From Terriglobus sp. RCC_193 (lineage in GTDB: Bacteria; Acidobacteriota; Terriglobia; Terriglobales; Acidobacteriaceae), in NCBI RefSeq assembly GCF_041355105.1, contig NZ_JBFUPK010000002.1:496001-560000 (forward strand): 64,000 nucleotides of DNA, in the 5' to 3' direction. The position numbers and the translations under genes were made by a program. Positions within the stretch are counted from its first letter, which is position 1, and each line of letters begins with the position of its first letter. The notes beneath the pieces are model-generated. The model did not search any database. It was not told the origin of the DNA and was given only the letters and a program-made list of their open reading frames with translations. Shown in pieces: positions 26,756 to 34,612 of the stretch.

Positions 26756-27817
26756 TTAAGGAAGCGCGACGCTGACGCTCGTGCTGCGCTGTTCGCCGGT
26801 GCCATTCACCGAGGCGATCCAATACCGATAGCGATGTCCGCTGACTACTGATTTGTCTGCATAGGTAAATCCGCGCAGCGGTTCCTGCGTGAGCAACGTG
26901 GTGTTTCCGGACTCCTCGCGGTAGACACGATACCCCGTAACCCCTGCATCATTCGGCGGTTGCCACACCAGGTCAACTTCCGGCGTGGAGAGCGTGTTGG
27001 CCAGCGCCTCCAGACTTGTCGGCGGCAACGGCAGCGGCAGCTTTGCCGAGGCAGCGACGGTCACACTGGCCGAGTCGCTGTCCATCAGGAACGATTCCCC
27101 ACCCAGCAACACCGTACGACGACGGAAGACGGTGTAGCGCTGTTCTTCACCAACATGGCCGCCCGTATCCAGTGTTCCGTCAGAAATTTCATGTGTTTGC
27201 TTTCCTGTGGCCACATCCGACGCAGAAAGCAGGGTGGAGCGGGCGGTGTCTTTTCCACGCGACACGCGCAGCATTACGCCGTCTTCACCCGGTTGCCACC
27301 GCACCAGAATGCCCTGGGCCACAGGTTCCGCGCGCAAACCACTGATGACTGCAGGAGCGGCTCCAGCCGCCGTCTTCACCTCAGTCCATCCCGCACCGTT
27401 CCCAGCGGAGTTCACCAGCCGCACGCGATACACCAGCGTACGTGCGTTCCCCTCTGCCAATGTCGCGGGCAGCACATCGTGATAACCACCGGGCGCACCG
27501 GCCGTTGCCGCGAGATGCGTAATGGGCGTGCAGCTGGCGCTGGTGAACGCCTCCGCACGGCAAACTTCAGCCTGCATCGCCCCGGCGCTGTGCTTCCCCG
27601 TCAGCGAAACACCATCGGTAGTACGCGTCGGATTTGTCCACGCCAGATCGACCACATTTCCCACGCGCGTTGCAGCCAGACCATGTACCGCAGCAGGTAA
27701 GTGCAACGATGGCGGACGCACCGGCCCCTGACTGGCGCAGCCGATGAGCAACGGTAGCAGCACCGCAATGGGTGCAATGGATTGTCTGTTACGGAACACG
27801 GCCTGGATCACATTCAC
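26756..27817 (-). CDS. Fibronectin type III-domain lipoprotein
   Basis: 353 aa if the GTG at 27817 is used; this places a proper lipoprotein signal (RQSIAPIAVLLPLLIGC, lipobox Cys near residue 27) at the N-terminus. The open frame runs further to 27979 but into the regulator's promoter region. Three FN3-like beta repeats follow, e.g. GLAATRVGNVVDLAWTNP, GLRAEPVAQGILVRWQPG, and the last, PEVDLVWQPPNDAGVTGYRVYRE. FN3 domains are protein or polysaccharide-binding spacers; no catalytic domain is seen. Probably envelope-anchored. Function unknown. Confidence 0.75.
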   Translation of the reverse strand: MNVIQAVFRNRQSIAPIAVLLPLLIGCASQGPVRPPSLHLPAAVHGLAATRVGNVVDLAWTNPTRTTDGVSLTGKHSAGAMQAEVCRAEAFTSASCTPITHLAATAGAPGGYHDVLPATLAEGNARTLVYRVRLVNSAGNGAGWTEVKTAAGAAPAVISGLRAEPVAQGILVRWQPGEDGVMLRVSRGKDTARSTLLSASDVATGKQTHEISDGTLDTGGHVGEEQRYTVFRRRTVLLGGESFLMDSDSASVTVAASAKLPLPLPPTSLEALANTLSTPEVDLVWQPPNDAGVTGYRVYREESGNTTLLTQEPLRGFTYADKSVVSGHRYRYWIASVNGTGEQRSTSVSVALP

Positions 27818-27948
27818 GAGCCTAAAGTCCACTGGCAACCTTTTGCAAAGAAACACGATTTTTTTACTTCGCTGCCATGCGGACATCTTTCCGTCCAAAT
27901 TCAACATCTTTTGGCTACGTAAAGTGTCGAAACAAGGGAGATCGGCTG

Positions 27949-28728
27949 ATGGCAACATCCGGAGAAGCAAAGGACGCAATCATTACAGACGGTCCGCCTC
28001 CTCCCACAAAAACTGGTGATCCGGTAGCTGGAGAAGCCGCAGAGAGCTTCATCGCGGAAAAGAAGCTCGGCGAACGCATTAAGCAGCTTCGTCTGAAGAA
28101 AGGCATGGGCCTCGTTGAACTTGGCCGTCACACGGGCCTCAGTGCCAGCTTTCTGTCGCAGCTCGAAACGGGCCGCGTGGTGCCGACATTGCGTAACCTG
28201 GCCCGCATCTCGCTGGTGTTTTCCAAGGACCTGAGCTACTTTTTCGAACCGGAACCGAAGACGCTCTTCCGCGTGCAGCGTGGCAAGGACCGCATTCGCC
28301 TTCCGCAGAGTGGCACAGATGATCCGGCTTACTACTTTGAATCGTTAGGCTACCTAATTCCGGATCGCCAGCTTGACCCGTACTTCGCAGAGTTCCTGCC
28401 GAACGTAACGCCGCGGCGCGCGCATCAACATCCCGGCTCCGAGTTCCTGTACGTTCTGGAAGGCGAAATGGACATCACGCATGGAGAGGCCACGCACCGG
28501 TTGGAGCCGGGCGACGCCGTCTACTTCGATGCGAATACGCCGCACAGCTATGCCAATGCCGGACAGGCCCCCGCCAAGGCACTCATCGTCACGCTGCAGA
28601 GCAATGCGAGCACTTCACAGAGTGGCGGCGCACTGCCAGGTGGCAACGTAAAGAAACCGGGTCAAACGAAGGCACCACCACACATTAATCCGGATCAGGG
28701 CTTCAATCCGGATCAGGGCTTCGAATAA
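27949..28728 (+). CDS. XRE-family transcriptional regulator with C-terminal cupin
   Basis: 259 aa from MATSGEAKDA, with AGGGAG upstream. A helix-turn-helix (LGERIKQLRLKKGMGLVELGRHTGLSASFLSQLETGRVVPTLRNL, residues ~44-88 in part) is followed by a cupin near residues 150-215 (RRAHQHPGSEFLYVLEGEMD, HRLEPGDAVYFDANTPHSY). Such HTH-cupin proteins sense small ligands and often regulate efflux or amine/sugar metabolism. The C-terminus ends in two tandem copies of NPDQGF. The last 16 bp overlap the convergent nucleotidase gene. Confidence 0.9.
   Translation: MATSGEAKDAIITDGPPPPTKTGDPVAGEAAESFIAEKKLGERIKQLRLKKGMGLVELGRHTGLSASFLSQLETGRVVPTLRNLARISLVFSKDLSYFFEPEPKTLFRVQRGKDRIRLPQSGTDDPAYYFESLGYLIPDRQLDPYFAEFLPNVTPRRAHQHPGSEFLYVLEGEMDITHGEATHRLEPGDAVYFDANTPHSYANAGQAPAKALIVTLQSNASTSQSGGALPGGNVKKPGQTKAPPHINPDQGFNPDQGFE
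28687..28722. repeat. Two perfect 18-bp tandem copies in the regulator's C-terminus
   Basis: AATCCGGATCAGGGCTTC occurs at 28687-28704 and 28705-28722, encoding NPDQGF twice. The stop codon of the convergent gene (28713-28715) lies inside the second copy. Confidence 0.85.
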
Positions 28729-29246
28729 AAGAACTTCTCCACTGCGTTCCAGTCCTCGACGCGTGTCCATTCCTTCGCAAACTTATTATGGGGTGCGGAG
28801 AAGAGCAGCCCCTTGCCCTGAAAGGAACGCAGTTGCCGTGGGTTGTCGTCGATCAGGTAATCGGCAGACAGAATGCCCTTGTCGCCACAGAAGACGATGT
28901 GCGAAGGCCGAATAAAGGGAAAATGCTGCTCCATCCATGCGAATTTCGCTGCAAAACTCATCGGCACTTCCATCGCAGCAGAAGCAATGAAAATCTCGTG
29001 GTCACGGTTCAGCCGCTCAAGCACGCGCTGCGCATCCGGCATCAGTTCCAGATGGCGAAAGAACTCCGGCTCGCTCAGATAACCTTCCAACGCCGTATGG
29101 TGCGCATCCGGCACGCACTGCCACAGCCATTTGCCGTCCATGTCATCTATCGAAAGCTCGCAGCGGAAGTCTGCGTTATAGCGGCGGATGTGTTCCGCGA
29201 CGGTGTCCGCCATGACTTCGTCCATGTCCACACAAATTCTGGCCAT
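28713..29246 (-). CDS. 5'(3')-deoxyribonucleotidase-like HAD phosphatase
   Basis: 177 aa from MARICVDMDEV; longer starts would add unlikely sequence. The DxD nucleophile motif VDMDEVMADT at residues 6-15, the middle FIASAAM near residue 86, and the late metal site YLIDDNPRQL near residue 129 fit the NT5C group of HAD phosphatases, which remove 5' phosphate from (deoxy)nucleotides. Cytoplasmic. Convergent with the XRE-cupin gene, with a 16-bp overlap of coding ends. Confidence 0.8.
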   Translation of the reverse strand: MARICVDMDEVMADTVAEHIRRYNADFRCELSIDDMDGKWLWQCVPDAHHTALEGYLSEPEFFRHLELMPDAQRVLERLNRDHEIFIASAAMEVPMSFAAKFAWMEQHFPFIRPSHIVFCGDKGILSADYLIDDNPRQLRSFQGKGLLFSAPHNKFAKEWTRVEDWNAVEKFFYSKP

Positions 29247-29359
29247 TCTTCGACCGTAGCATGACGCAACGGAGAAAATGAAATGCCGCATTGCACTGAA
29301 AACGGTGCATATGCAAACTCTCTGCATCCGCTGCCGGAATCCGCCATCTGAAATCGGGT

Positions 29360-31018
29360 ATGGCTGCAACCACAATGGAAGAGTTCGGCGAGTCAGCCGA
29401 GGTGATGCACGCGGCAGAACAGCCGTGGCGACCGAAGCATAACCCCTGGCTGATTGCCCTCACAGTAACCCTGGCTACCTTCATGGAGGTGCTGGATACC
29501 TCCATCGCCAATGTGGCGCTGCCACATATCGCAGGAGGACTCGGCGCGTCGCAGGACGAAGCCACGTGGGTCATCACCAGTTACCTGGTGGCGAACGCCA
29601 TCATCCTTCCGGCTTCTGCGTATCTGACCACGTTCATCGGGCGCAAGAAGTTCTACATGATCTGCGTGGTCATCTTTGGCATCTCGTCAGCCATGTGCGG
29701 ACTGGCGCCTACCCTGCCTATCCTGATCCTGTTCCGGCTGATCCAGGGTGCTGGCGGCGGCGGACTTGGGCCCAGCGAGCAGGCCATTCTTGCCGATACC
29801 TTCGAGCCGAAGCAGCGAGGGCAGGCATTCGCGCTGTACGGTCTGGCCGTGGTTGCGGCTCCGGCGATTGGACCAACGCTGGGTGGATGGATCACCGACA
29901 ACTATGACTGGCGATGGATCTTCTTCATCAATGTGCCGGTGGCGATCCTGTCGCTGGTCTTGACGACTCGCATGGTGGAAGATCCTCCGCACATTACCAA
30001 GGAAGTGGCTGCGAACAAGCTCAAGGGTCTGAACCTGGATTACATTGGGTTCGGTCTGCTGGCACTTGGCTTCGGGTCGCTGGAGTTTGTGCTGGATAAG
30101 GGCCAGGAAGACGACTGGTTCGGTTCGCAGATGATTACGATCTTCGCCATTGTGTGCGCGGTGTCGTTGATCAGCCTGATCGTGTGGTCGCTGTGGCGGT
30201 TGAAGAAGGGCGATAAACCCATCCTGAACCTGACACTGTTCAAGCAGCGTAGCTTTGCCGTGTCGTTCACGCTGCTGTTTGTGCTGGGCTTCTCGCTGTA
30301 TGCGTCGACCGTGCTGATTCCGCAGTATGTGCAGACGTTGCTGGGTTACACGGCGGAGCTTGCGGGGCTTGTCATCTCACCGGGCGGCGTCACGATCATG
30401 CTGATGATGCCGGTTGTTGGCATCTTGATTACGCGTCTTGATCCGCGTGTGATGATCTCGTTTGGCTTTGCGCTGCTGACGTATTCGCTGTACCTGATGC
30501 ACTCGCACATGAATCTTGGGTCGTCGTTCGCGGATATTATGTGGCTGCGCATTGTGCAGGCGGCTTCGCTGGCGTTCCTGTTCATTCCCATCAACACCAT
30601 CGCGTACAACAACATTCCGCGTTCGCAGAACAACGATGTCAGCGGACTTTCGAATCTTGCGCGTAATGTGGGTGGGTCCGTGGGTACGGCGTTCGTGGCG
30701 ACGATGTTGTCACGCCGCTCGCAGGCGCATCAGGGGTACATGATCCGCAACCTGACACCAACCAGCCAGGCCTTCAACGACCGGGTGAACAGCGTTGCCG
30801 GATTCCTGCAGGGCAGTCGCGGTCCCGGAGGTGGCAACCATGCCGATGCGATCTCCGCAGCGCAGGGCAACATCTACAACATGCTGCACAACCAGGCGTC
30901 GATGCTGGCTTATCTGGACATCATCGCGGTGCTGGCGGTGTTCACGGCCATTATGGTTCCGCTGGTGTGGATTGTGCCGAAGACCACTCACGCGGAAGGC
31001 GACGCACCCGCGCACTAA
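29360..31018 (+). CDS. DHA2-family MFS multidrug efflux transporter (EmrB/QacA type)
   Basis: 552 aa with 14 predicted hydrophobic helices. Seen: VALPHIAGGLGASQDEATWVI near residue 52, the motif A-like loop TFIGRKKFYM, LIQGAGGGGLGPSEQAI near 128, and motif C APAIGPTLGGWI near 171. DHA2 proteins export drugs or toxic metabolites using the proton gradient. No membrane-fusion partner is adjacent. The nearby XRE-cupin regulator is a candidate controller, but the nucleotidase lies between them. A hairpin terminator follows. Confidence 0.92.
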   Translation: MAATTMEEFGESAEVMHAAEQPWRPKHNPWLIALTVTLATFMEVLDTSIANVALPHIAGGLGASQDEATWVITSYLVANAIILPASAYLTTFIGRKKFYMICVVIFGISSAMCGLAPTLPILILFRLIQGAGGGGLGPSEQAILADTFEPKQRGQAFALYGLAVVAAPAIGPTLGGWITDNYDWRWIFFINVPVAILSLVLTTRMVEDPPHITKEVAANKLKGLNLDYIGFGLLALGFGSLEFVLDKGQEDDWFGSQMITIFAIVCAVSLISLIVWSLWRLKKGDKPILNLTLFKQRSFAVSFTLLFVLGFSLYASTVLIPQYVQTLLGYTAELAGLVISPGGVTIMLMMPVVGILITRLDPRVMISFGFALLTYSLYLMHSHMNLGSSFADIMWLRIVQAASLAFLFIPINTIAYNNIPRSQNNDVSGLSNLARNVGGSVGTAFVATMLSRRSQAHQGYMIRNLTPTSQAFNDRVNSVAGFLQGSRGPGGGNHADAISAAQGNIYNMLHNQASMLAYLDIIAVLAVFTAIMVPLVWIVPKTTHAEGDAPAH

Positions 31019-31045
31019 ACCATCCGCAACACAATCACCACAACG

Positions 31046-31073
31046 AATGGCCGCTCCTTCCGGAGCGGCCATT
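31046..31073 (+). terminator. Terminator of the MFS gene
   Basis: AATGGCCGCTCC (31046-31057) pairs perfectly with 31062-31073 over a 4-nt loop, followed by TGCTCTT. Confidence 0.65.
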
Positions 31074-31383
31074 TGCTCTTGCGCGGAACCTTCCGCAATG
31101 GGATTGGGGAGGGTACCCCCTCCCCCCTGTTTTTGCAAAATCGTCTTGCGAAAGGACTTACAGCGCTGGTGCCTGTAAGATCGCCTGCCCATGGGGGTTA
31201 GAGGCAAAATCCTCTTTCTATGGGACTTACGGCTGCGTGGCTAGTGCCGTTAAGAGCTTCTACTTCTATTGTAGCTATCCAGAGGAAATACCATGCCAAC
31301 TGTATTTCCCTTTGGTTTGTTATGGATAATCCGCAGCGGCTATTGACAACAATTTTGGTTTGACGAAGCGGTGTCTTTTAATG
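31074..31383. other. Gap between MFS gene and R-M operon; probable intergenic repeat and island edge
   Basis: No gene seen. The first part (GGTACCCCCTCCCCCCTGTTTTTGCAAAATCG then AGGACTTACAG, given here in pieces) resembles intergenic sequence I associate with acidobacterial genomes, and has a GGGAGGGTACCCCCTCCC palindrome. From about 31230 the sequence becomes AT-rich up to the vsr stop, which suggests the left edge of the island lies here. I see no tRNA or integrase. Confidence 0.3.
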
Positions 31384-31791
31384 TTATCTTCCGAGAAAAT
31401 CTTCGACCTTAGAAAGTAAGCCCGGCGAGGATTCAATTTCACATTCCCAAATGATCAGCATCCGCCAACCGAGTTTTTCGAGGCTGACACTATTTGCAAG
31501 ATCACGGGCTACATTCCTTTGTAACTTGGGAACCCAGTATTCCGGACGCGTTCCAGGTAGCCGACCTTCCCGGCAACCGGAATGCTGGTGCCAAAAACAG
31601 CCGTGGACAAATATCACTTTGCGGCGGCCAGGAAAGACAACATCTGGCTTTCCTGGAAGATCTGTGCGATGAAGTCTGAAGCGATAACCAGCCTTATGTA
31701 GAAGAGAACGCAGAAAAATTTCGGGCTTGCTATTCTTGCTACGAATCCGCCTCATATTCTCGCTGCGTCGCCTTGCATCGAGACTGTCCAT
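31384..31791 (-). CDS. vsr: Very short patch repair endonuclease (Vsr)
   Basis: 135 aa, full length for Vsr. It nicks next to the T of T:G mismatches that arise when 5-methylcytosine deaminates. Seen: the N-terminal RRRSENMRRIRSKNSKPE, catalytic LPGKPDVVF with Asp near residue 50, and the active-site histidines in FVHGCFWHQHSGC near residues 61-73; GWRMLIIWECE closes the fold. Third gene of the R-M operon, 6 bp after the restriction gene. Its presence is strong support for an active cytosine-C5 methylase beside it. Confidence 0.96.
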   Translation of the reverse strand: MDSLDARRRSENMRRIRSKNSKPEIFLRSLLHKAGYRFRLHRTDLPGKPDVVFPGRRKVIFVHGCFWHQHSGCREGRLPGTRPEYWVPKLQRNVARDLANSVSLEKLGWRMLIIWECEIESSPGLLSKVEDFLGR

Positions 31792-31797
31792 GCTTGT

Positions 31798-32700
31798 TTA
31801 GATGGCAAGGTCCATCGGAAGGTCAGAAATATCCTTCAGACGCTTTCCCTCGATCATGATTCGGAGCAGGTCAGCACTTTCACTCTGCTGAAGTTCTTCG
31901 ACTGCAGCTACCAGTTCTGGAAGTGCGAAATGGTAAACACAATCCACGTCACCGGTACCAAGTGCGAGTGAAGAGAGGCGGCTAGGAGTTGGCTCTCCCG
32001 TCACTACAACAACATGTGGAAGACGCCCCTTCCGGTTTCGGATGAGATTTAACGCTTCAGAACGAGCATTTTGTGCGCGGTCACTGCGCATAGTCCACTT
32101 ACACGAGATGCTGGCGTGCAAGATTGGCAGTCCACCGTTGACTTCCCGCAGACTCGCGAGTCTGCAAACATCCTCATCAACCAGTTCTTTCGGGAGATTG
32201 ATGTTTGCGTCGGCCTCAAGAGCCCGCACCACAACGATATCCGGCGCAATAGTGTAGTCATTTCCCAAGGCTGTTCGTAGTTCAGGGTCTTTCGCGGAGG
32301 CCCTTGCAAGTGCTGCAAGGTGACCGTACTGTTCGAAGCGAGCTAACACTGCCTGGTTGCGTGCTGTGATCTGTTCGATTGTCCAAGTGCCTGGCCGCAA
32401 ATGAGCAAGTTCAGCAAATGTCGCCCTGATGTAGTTAGCAACTATCTCTTCAAACTTGCGACCGGACATCTGTCCGGCTAGACGTTCTCCCTTAATTTCA
32501 GTTCCGATCCGCTGGAGAATGCCGATGGCTATAGCAACGCTGGCACGGTTTGAGCTATCGGCATTAGCAGGAATTCCCTTTTCGTCTGTAAAGAGCACAC
32601 GTTCCATCAACGCTGCATGAAATGTGCGTCTTGCTTCTGCAAAAAACGAGGGTGCTTTCTGCAGTTCGGTGGAGGAAGGGACCGGCACGATATCGCTCAA
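31798..32700 (-). CDS. Type II restriction endonuclease, NgoMIV family
   Basis: 300 aa. The active-site pattern of NgoMIV is present with identical spacing: P153-D154 (TIAPDIVV), then S199-C200-K201 (ISCKWT) 45 residues after the Asp, and E215 14 residues after the Lys in NARSEAL. NgoMIV is a tetrameric Mg-dependent enzyme cutting GCCGGC. The family match suggests the same target; other members vary. Start is a TTG whose bases overlap the methylase stop (TTGA), with AAGGTGG just upstream, so expression is coupled to and probably weaker than the methylase. Confidence 0.92.
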   Translation of the reverse strand: MSDIVPVPSSTELQKAPSFFAEARRTFHAALMERVLFTDEKGIPANADSSNRASVAIAIGILQRIGTEIKGERLAGQMSGRKFEEIVANYIRATFAELAHLRPGTWTIEQITARNQAVLARFEQYGHLAALARASAKDPELRTALGNDYTIAPDIVVVRALEADANINLPKELVDEDVCRLASLREVNGGLPILHASISCKWTMRSDRAQNARSEALNLIRNRKGRLPHVVVVTGEPTPSRLSSLALGTGDVDCVYHFALPELVAAVEELQQSESADLLRIMIEGKRLKDISDLPMDLAI

Positions 32701-33692
32701 CTTGCCACCTTGAAAAGCCGTCTTGCAGTAAGCGCTAAAACAACTTGCGTTGCAACTGCCTTGGCTACAGGTGGAGGGAATGCGTTGCCGACTTGTCTAT
32801 AGGCATGTGTCTTTGCCCCGGCGAATTGCCATTCATCAGGGAATCCTTGAATACGTGCGGCCATGCGAACGGTTAGGCGAGGCATCCCCACAAAATCTCG
32901 TTCTGGAGCTTCCTCTGCCAAGGTGCTTCCATTTACGCCTAAGGCTGCCCATGCTCTACGGGCACGCGTCGGTCCCAGATCGGGCCCTCCGTGCTTCTTG
33001 CTTCCTCCGACCAAGGTGGGTGCGATTTCATCCGCTCCGGCTTTCCAGGCATCCATACCTTTCCACCCGTTCACTGCCATGAGGTCGTGCAGCGCCTCTC
33101 CTACAGTTTTAGGAGGCATGGTTGATGGGATTGGCCATCCAAATGAATCGAAGTAGCGTTCTTGTAATGCCACAAATACAACTCGGGGCCTTAGCTGCGG
33201 AACGCCAAAATCCGAAGAGTTCAGCAGGTGCCATCCTGTCTTGTAGCCAAGCTTTTTCAGTTCACCAGCAATATATTTTCGATAATCTGCAAAAACCGCA
33301 TCGAGGATTCCACGGACGTTTTCAATCAAGACGGCCTTGGGACGAAGTTGGTCGATGATGTGGATACCCGTAGGGAAAAGGTTTCTCTCATCCTGATCAC
33401 CTAACTGTTTGCCAGCCTTCGAGAATGGTGGGCATGGAAGCCCACCAGATACGATGTCGACCCCCTTGAACGCGGAGACATCCGTAAATTCCCGAAGGTC
33501 TCCTTGTATAACATTCCACTTCGGTCGGTTGAAACGTAACGTTCTGCAGGCATGCGGATCAATTTCAATGAGTCCTGCATGTTCAATGCCCGCCTGCTCG
33601 AGACCGAGTGCTTCTCCCCCTGCGCCTGCGCAGAGTTCCAAGGTTGTGAGGCCAGATTTCATTGATGCAAGTTTAGCTGTAGAACGGCTCAT
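32697..33692 (-). CDS. DNA cytosine-C5 methyltransferase of the R-M system
   Basis: 331 aa from MSRSTAKLAS; another ATG lies 10 codons downstream at 33662 and neither has a strong ribosome-binding site. C5-methylase motifs in order: I LELCAGAGGEALGLEQAG near residue 18, IV SGGLPCPPFS with catalytic Cys87, VI LIENVRG, VIII QLRPRVVFVAL, and X YRQVGNAFPPPVA at the C-terminus. The target domain around residues 195-265 should set specificity; coupling to an NgoMIV-family enzyme suggests GCCGGC. An 11-bp-arm palindrome lies 68 bp upstream. Confidence 0.95.
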   Translation of the reverse strand: MSRSTAKLASMKSGLTTLELCAGAGGEALGLEQAGIEHAGLIEIDPHACRTLRFNRPKWNVIQGDLREFTDVSAFKGVDIVSGGLPCPPFSKAGKQLGDQDERNLFPTGIHIIDQLRPKAVLIENVRGILDAVFADYRKYIAGELKKLGYKTGWHLLNSSDFGVPQLRPRVVFVALQERYFDSFGWPIPSTMPPKTVGEALHDLMAVNGWKGMDAWKAGADEIAPTLVGGSKKHGGPDLGPTRARRAWAALGVNGSTLAEEAPERDFVGMPRLTVRMAARIQGFPDEWQFAGAKTHAYRQVGNAFPPPVAKAVATQVVLALTARRLFKVAS

Positions 33693-33759
33693 AAGCGGCT
33701 CGATTTTCCAAAGGTTCCGTTGAAGGAAATGGCTATCAGGTGCGAAAACGAGAGGAAGC

Positions 33760-33784
33760 AACTGGTTACAATTTGTAACCAGTT
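33760..33784. promoter_or_regulatory. Perfect palindrome IR1 between HNH-domain gene and methylase
   Basis: AACTGGTTACA (33760-33770), 3-nt centre ATT, then the exact complement TGTAACCAGTT (33774-33784). It lies 14 bp after the HNH-domain gene stop and 68 bp before the methylase start. It could be an operator for the methylase or a hairpin. It shares an arm pattern with IR2 and IR3. Confidence 0.6.
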
Positions 33785-33797
33785 CGAGGGCTATTGA

Positions 33798-34139
33798 CTA
33801 GCCTTGTTTTGCATGCTCGCGGATACGAGCAGCCTCTTCCCGTAGAAAAGTCCGCTTGCCATTGAATCTTGCCCAGACCTTCTCTTCAAGCTTTCCTCCA
33901 CGACTCATCCCTCTCGCTGTCCTAGTGGAATCAAATCTCGCGAGATTATGCAGCTTCAGTGCTACGCCATTCGGATTACGGTATGTCGCGTTCAAAGCGT
34001 TTACTGGGGAAAGAGCGCGCAACTGGTCGCTCAGTGCTTGAATTTTCGGATTGGCGGCGGAGATATGTGAACTTGGAAGTTCGTGGAACAGGTCGAGCGC
34101 AAGAACGATTTCGTCTTCTCTCCAAACGGGATTACGCAT
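33798..34139 (-). CDS. Lone N-terminal domain of an HNH restriction-type endonuclease (no HNH present)
   Basis: 113 aa. MRNPVWREDEIVLALDLF, RNPNGVALKLHNLARFDS near residues 53-70 and GGKLEEKVWARF near 82-93 match the conserved N-terminal module found in front of HNH domains in many restriction-type nucleases. The HNH metal motif is absent: the stop comes where the nuclease should begin, and nothing HNH-like follows before the methylase. It is first in the R-M operon and 17 bp downstream of a lepA remnant. It may be a truncated nuclease or a stand-alone DNA-binding protein that controls the operon. Confidence 0.7.
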   Translation of the reverse strand: MRNPVWREDEIVLALDLFHELPSSHISAANPKIQALSDQLRALSPVNALNATYRNPNGVALKLHNLARFDSTRTARGMSRGGKLEEKVWARFNGKRTFLREEAARIREHAKQG

Positions 34140-34155
34140 AGGAATTTCAGAATAA

Positions 34156-34293
34156 TCTACTCGCCCACTTTTAGGACGGCTAGGAAGGCTTCCTGAGGGA
34201 TGTCTACTTTGCCGATTCGCTTCATGCGCTTTTTGCCCTCTTTTTTGCTTGTCGAGGAGTTTGCGCTTTCGGCTGATGCCGCCTCCGTAGCAC
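34156..34293 (-). pseudogene. Second copy of the lepA 3' end (remnant)
   Basis: 138 bp align to the resident lepA 3' end (34612-34748) with six substitutions and one extra T. In the lepA frame five substitutions are synonymous (Val, Leu, Pro, Lys, Gly codons) and one is Asp to Gly; the extra T in the T-run at 34231-34236 breaks the frame. The stop TAG is kept at 34157-34159. It is a fragment of a lepA from a related genome rather than a fresh local copy. Confidence 0.9.
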
Positions 34294-34527
34294 CTAGCGG
34301 GTTCTGATCGTCGGGATGGCCAGCCGCGCGCTTCTAGGAGGCGCGGCGCGAGACATACTTGCTCCTGCTAAATGCGGTGGGCCGCGCTTGTTTTCGAGAC
34401 GGGTGTTTACGGCACGGCTGAAGCCGTGCCCTTCCGAAAGAAGTTCGCGCTCGCGCGCGAATGCCCAGGTGAGCTTCGCGCACCTGGGGCACCCAGTGAA
34501 TCAGTTTTTGACGTTGGATTTTGCTTC

Positions 34528-34552
34528 AACCAGTGACAGTTTGTCACCGGTT
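34528..34552. repeat. Palindrome IR2
   Basis: AACCAGTGACA, centre GTT, then TGTCACCGGTT: 10 of 11 arm positions pair. Same architecture as IR1 and IR3 (arm ending in ACA, 3-nt centre, arm beginning TGT). Confidence 0.6.
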
Positions 34553-34579
34553 CAAATTCGCGAGATAGATCAAAATATT

Positions 34580-34606
34580 CAACCCGCTACAAGCTGTAAC
34601 GGGTTG
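34580..34606 (-). terminator. Palindrome IR3, possible lepA terminator
   Basis: CAACCCGCTACA, centre AGC, then TGTAACGGGTTG: 11 of 12 arm positions pair. It starts 6 bp after the lepA stop codon and, on the lepA strand, is followed by AATATTTTG, so it can act as a terminator hairpin. It also belongs to the IR1-IR3 family. Confidence 0.5.
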
Positions 34607-34612
34607 AGTGTT

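Larger units (their letters stand above)
34294..34611. other. Palindrome-rich spacer between lepA and its remnant
   Basis: 318 bp with no convincing gene. It holds four inverted repeats: GGCACGGC/GCCGTGCC at 34411-34430, CCCAGGTG/CACCTGGG at 34464-34488, IR2 at 34528-34552 and IR3 at 34580-34606. The first is the GCACGGCTGAAGCCGTGC type of intergenic palindrome. The second half is AT-rich like the island. Confidence 0.5.

Noticed and set aside
31343-31372. TTGACA/TTGACG promoter-like sequence pointing right
   Set aside because: It would transcribe antisense into vsr and the -10 match is poor.
34294-34611. Insertion sequence flanked by a 138-bp target duplication
   Set aside because: Known target-site duplications are far shorter, there is no transposase, and the synonymous pattern of changes points to a foreign lepA end instead.
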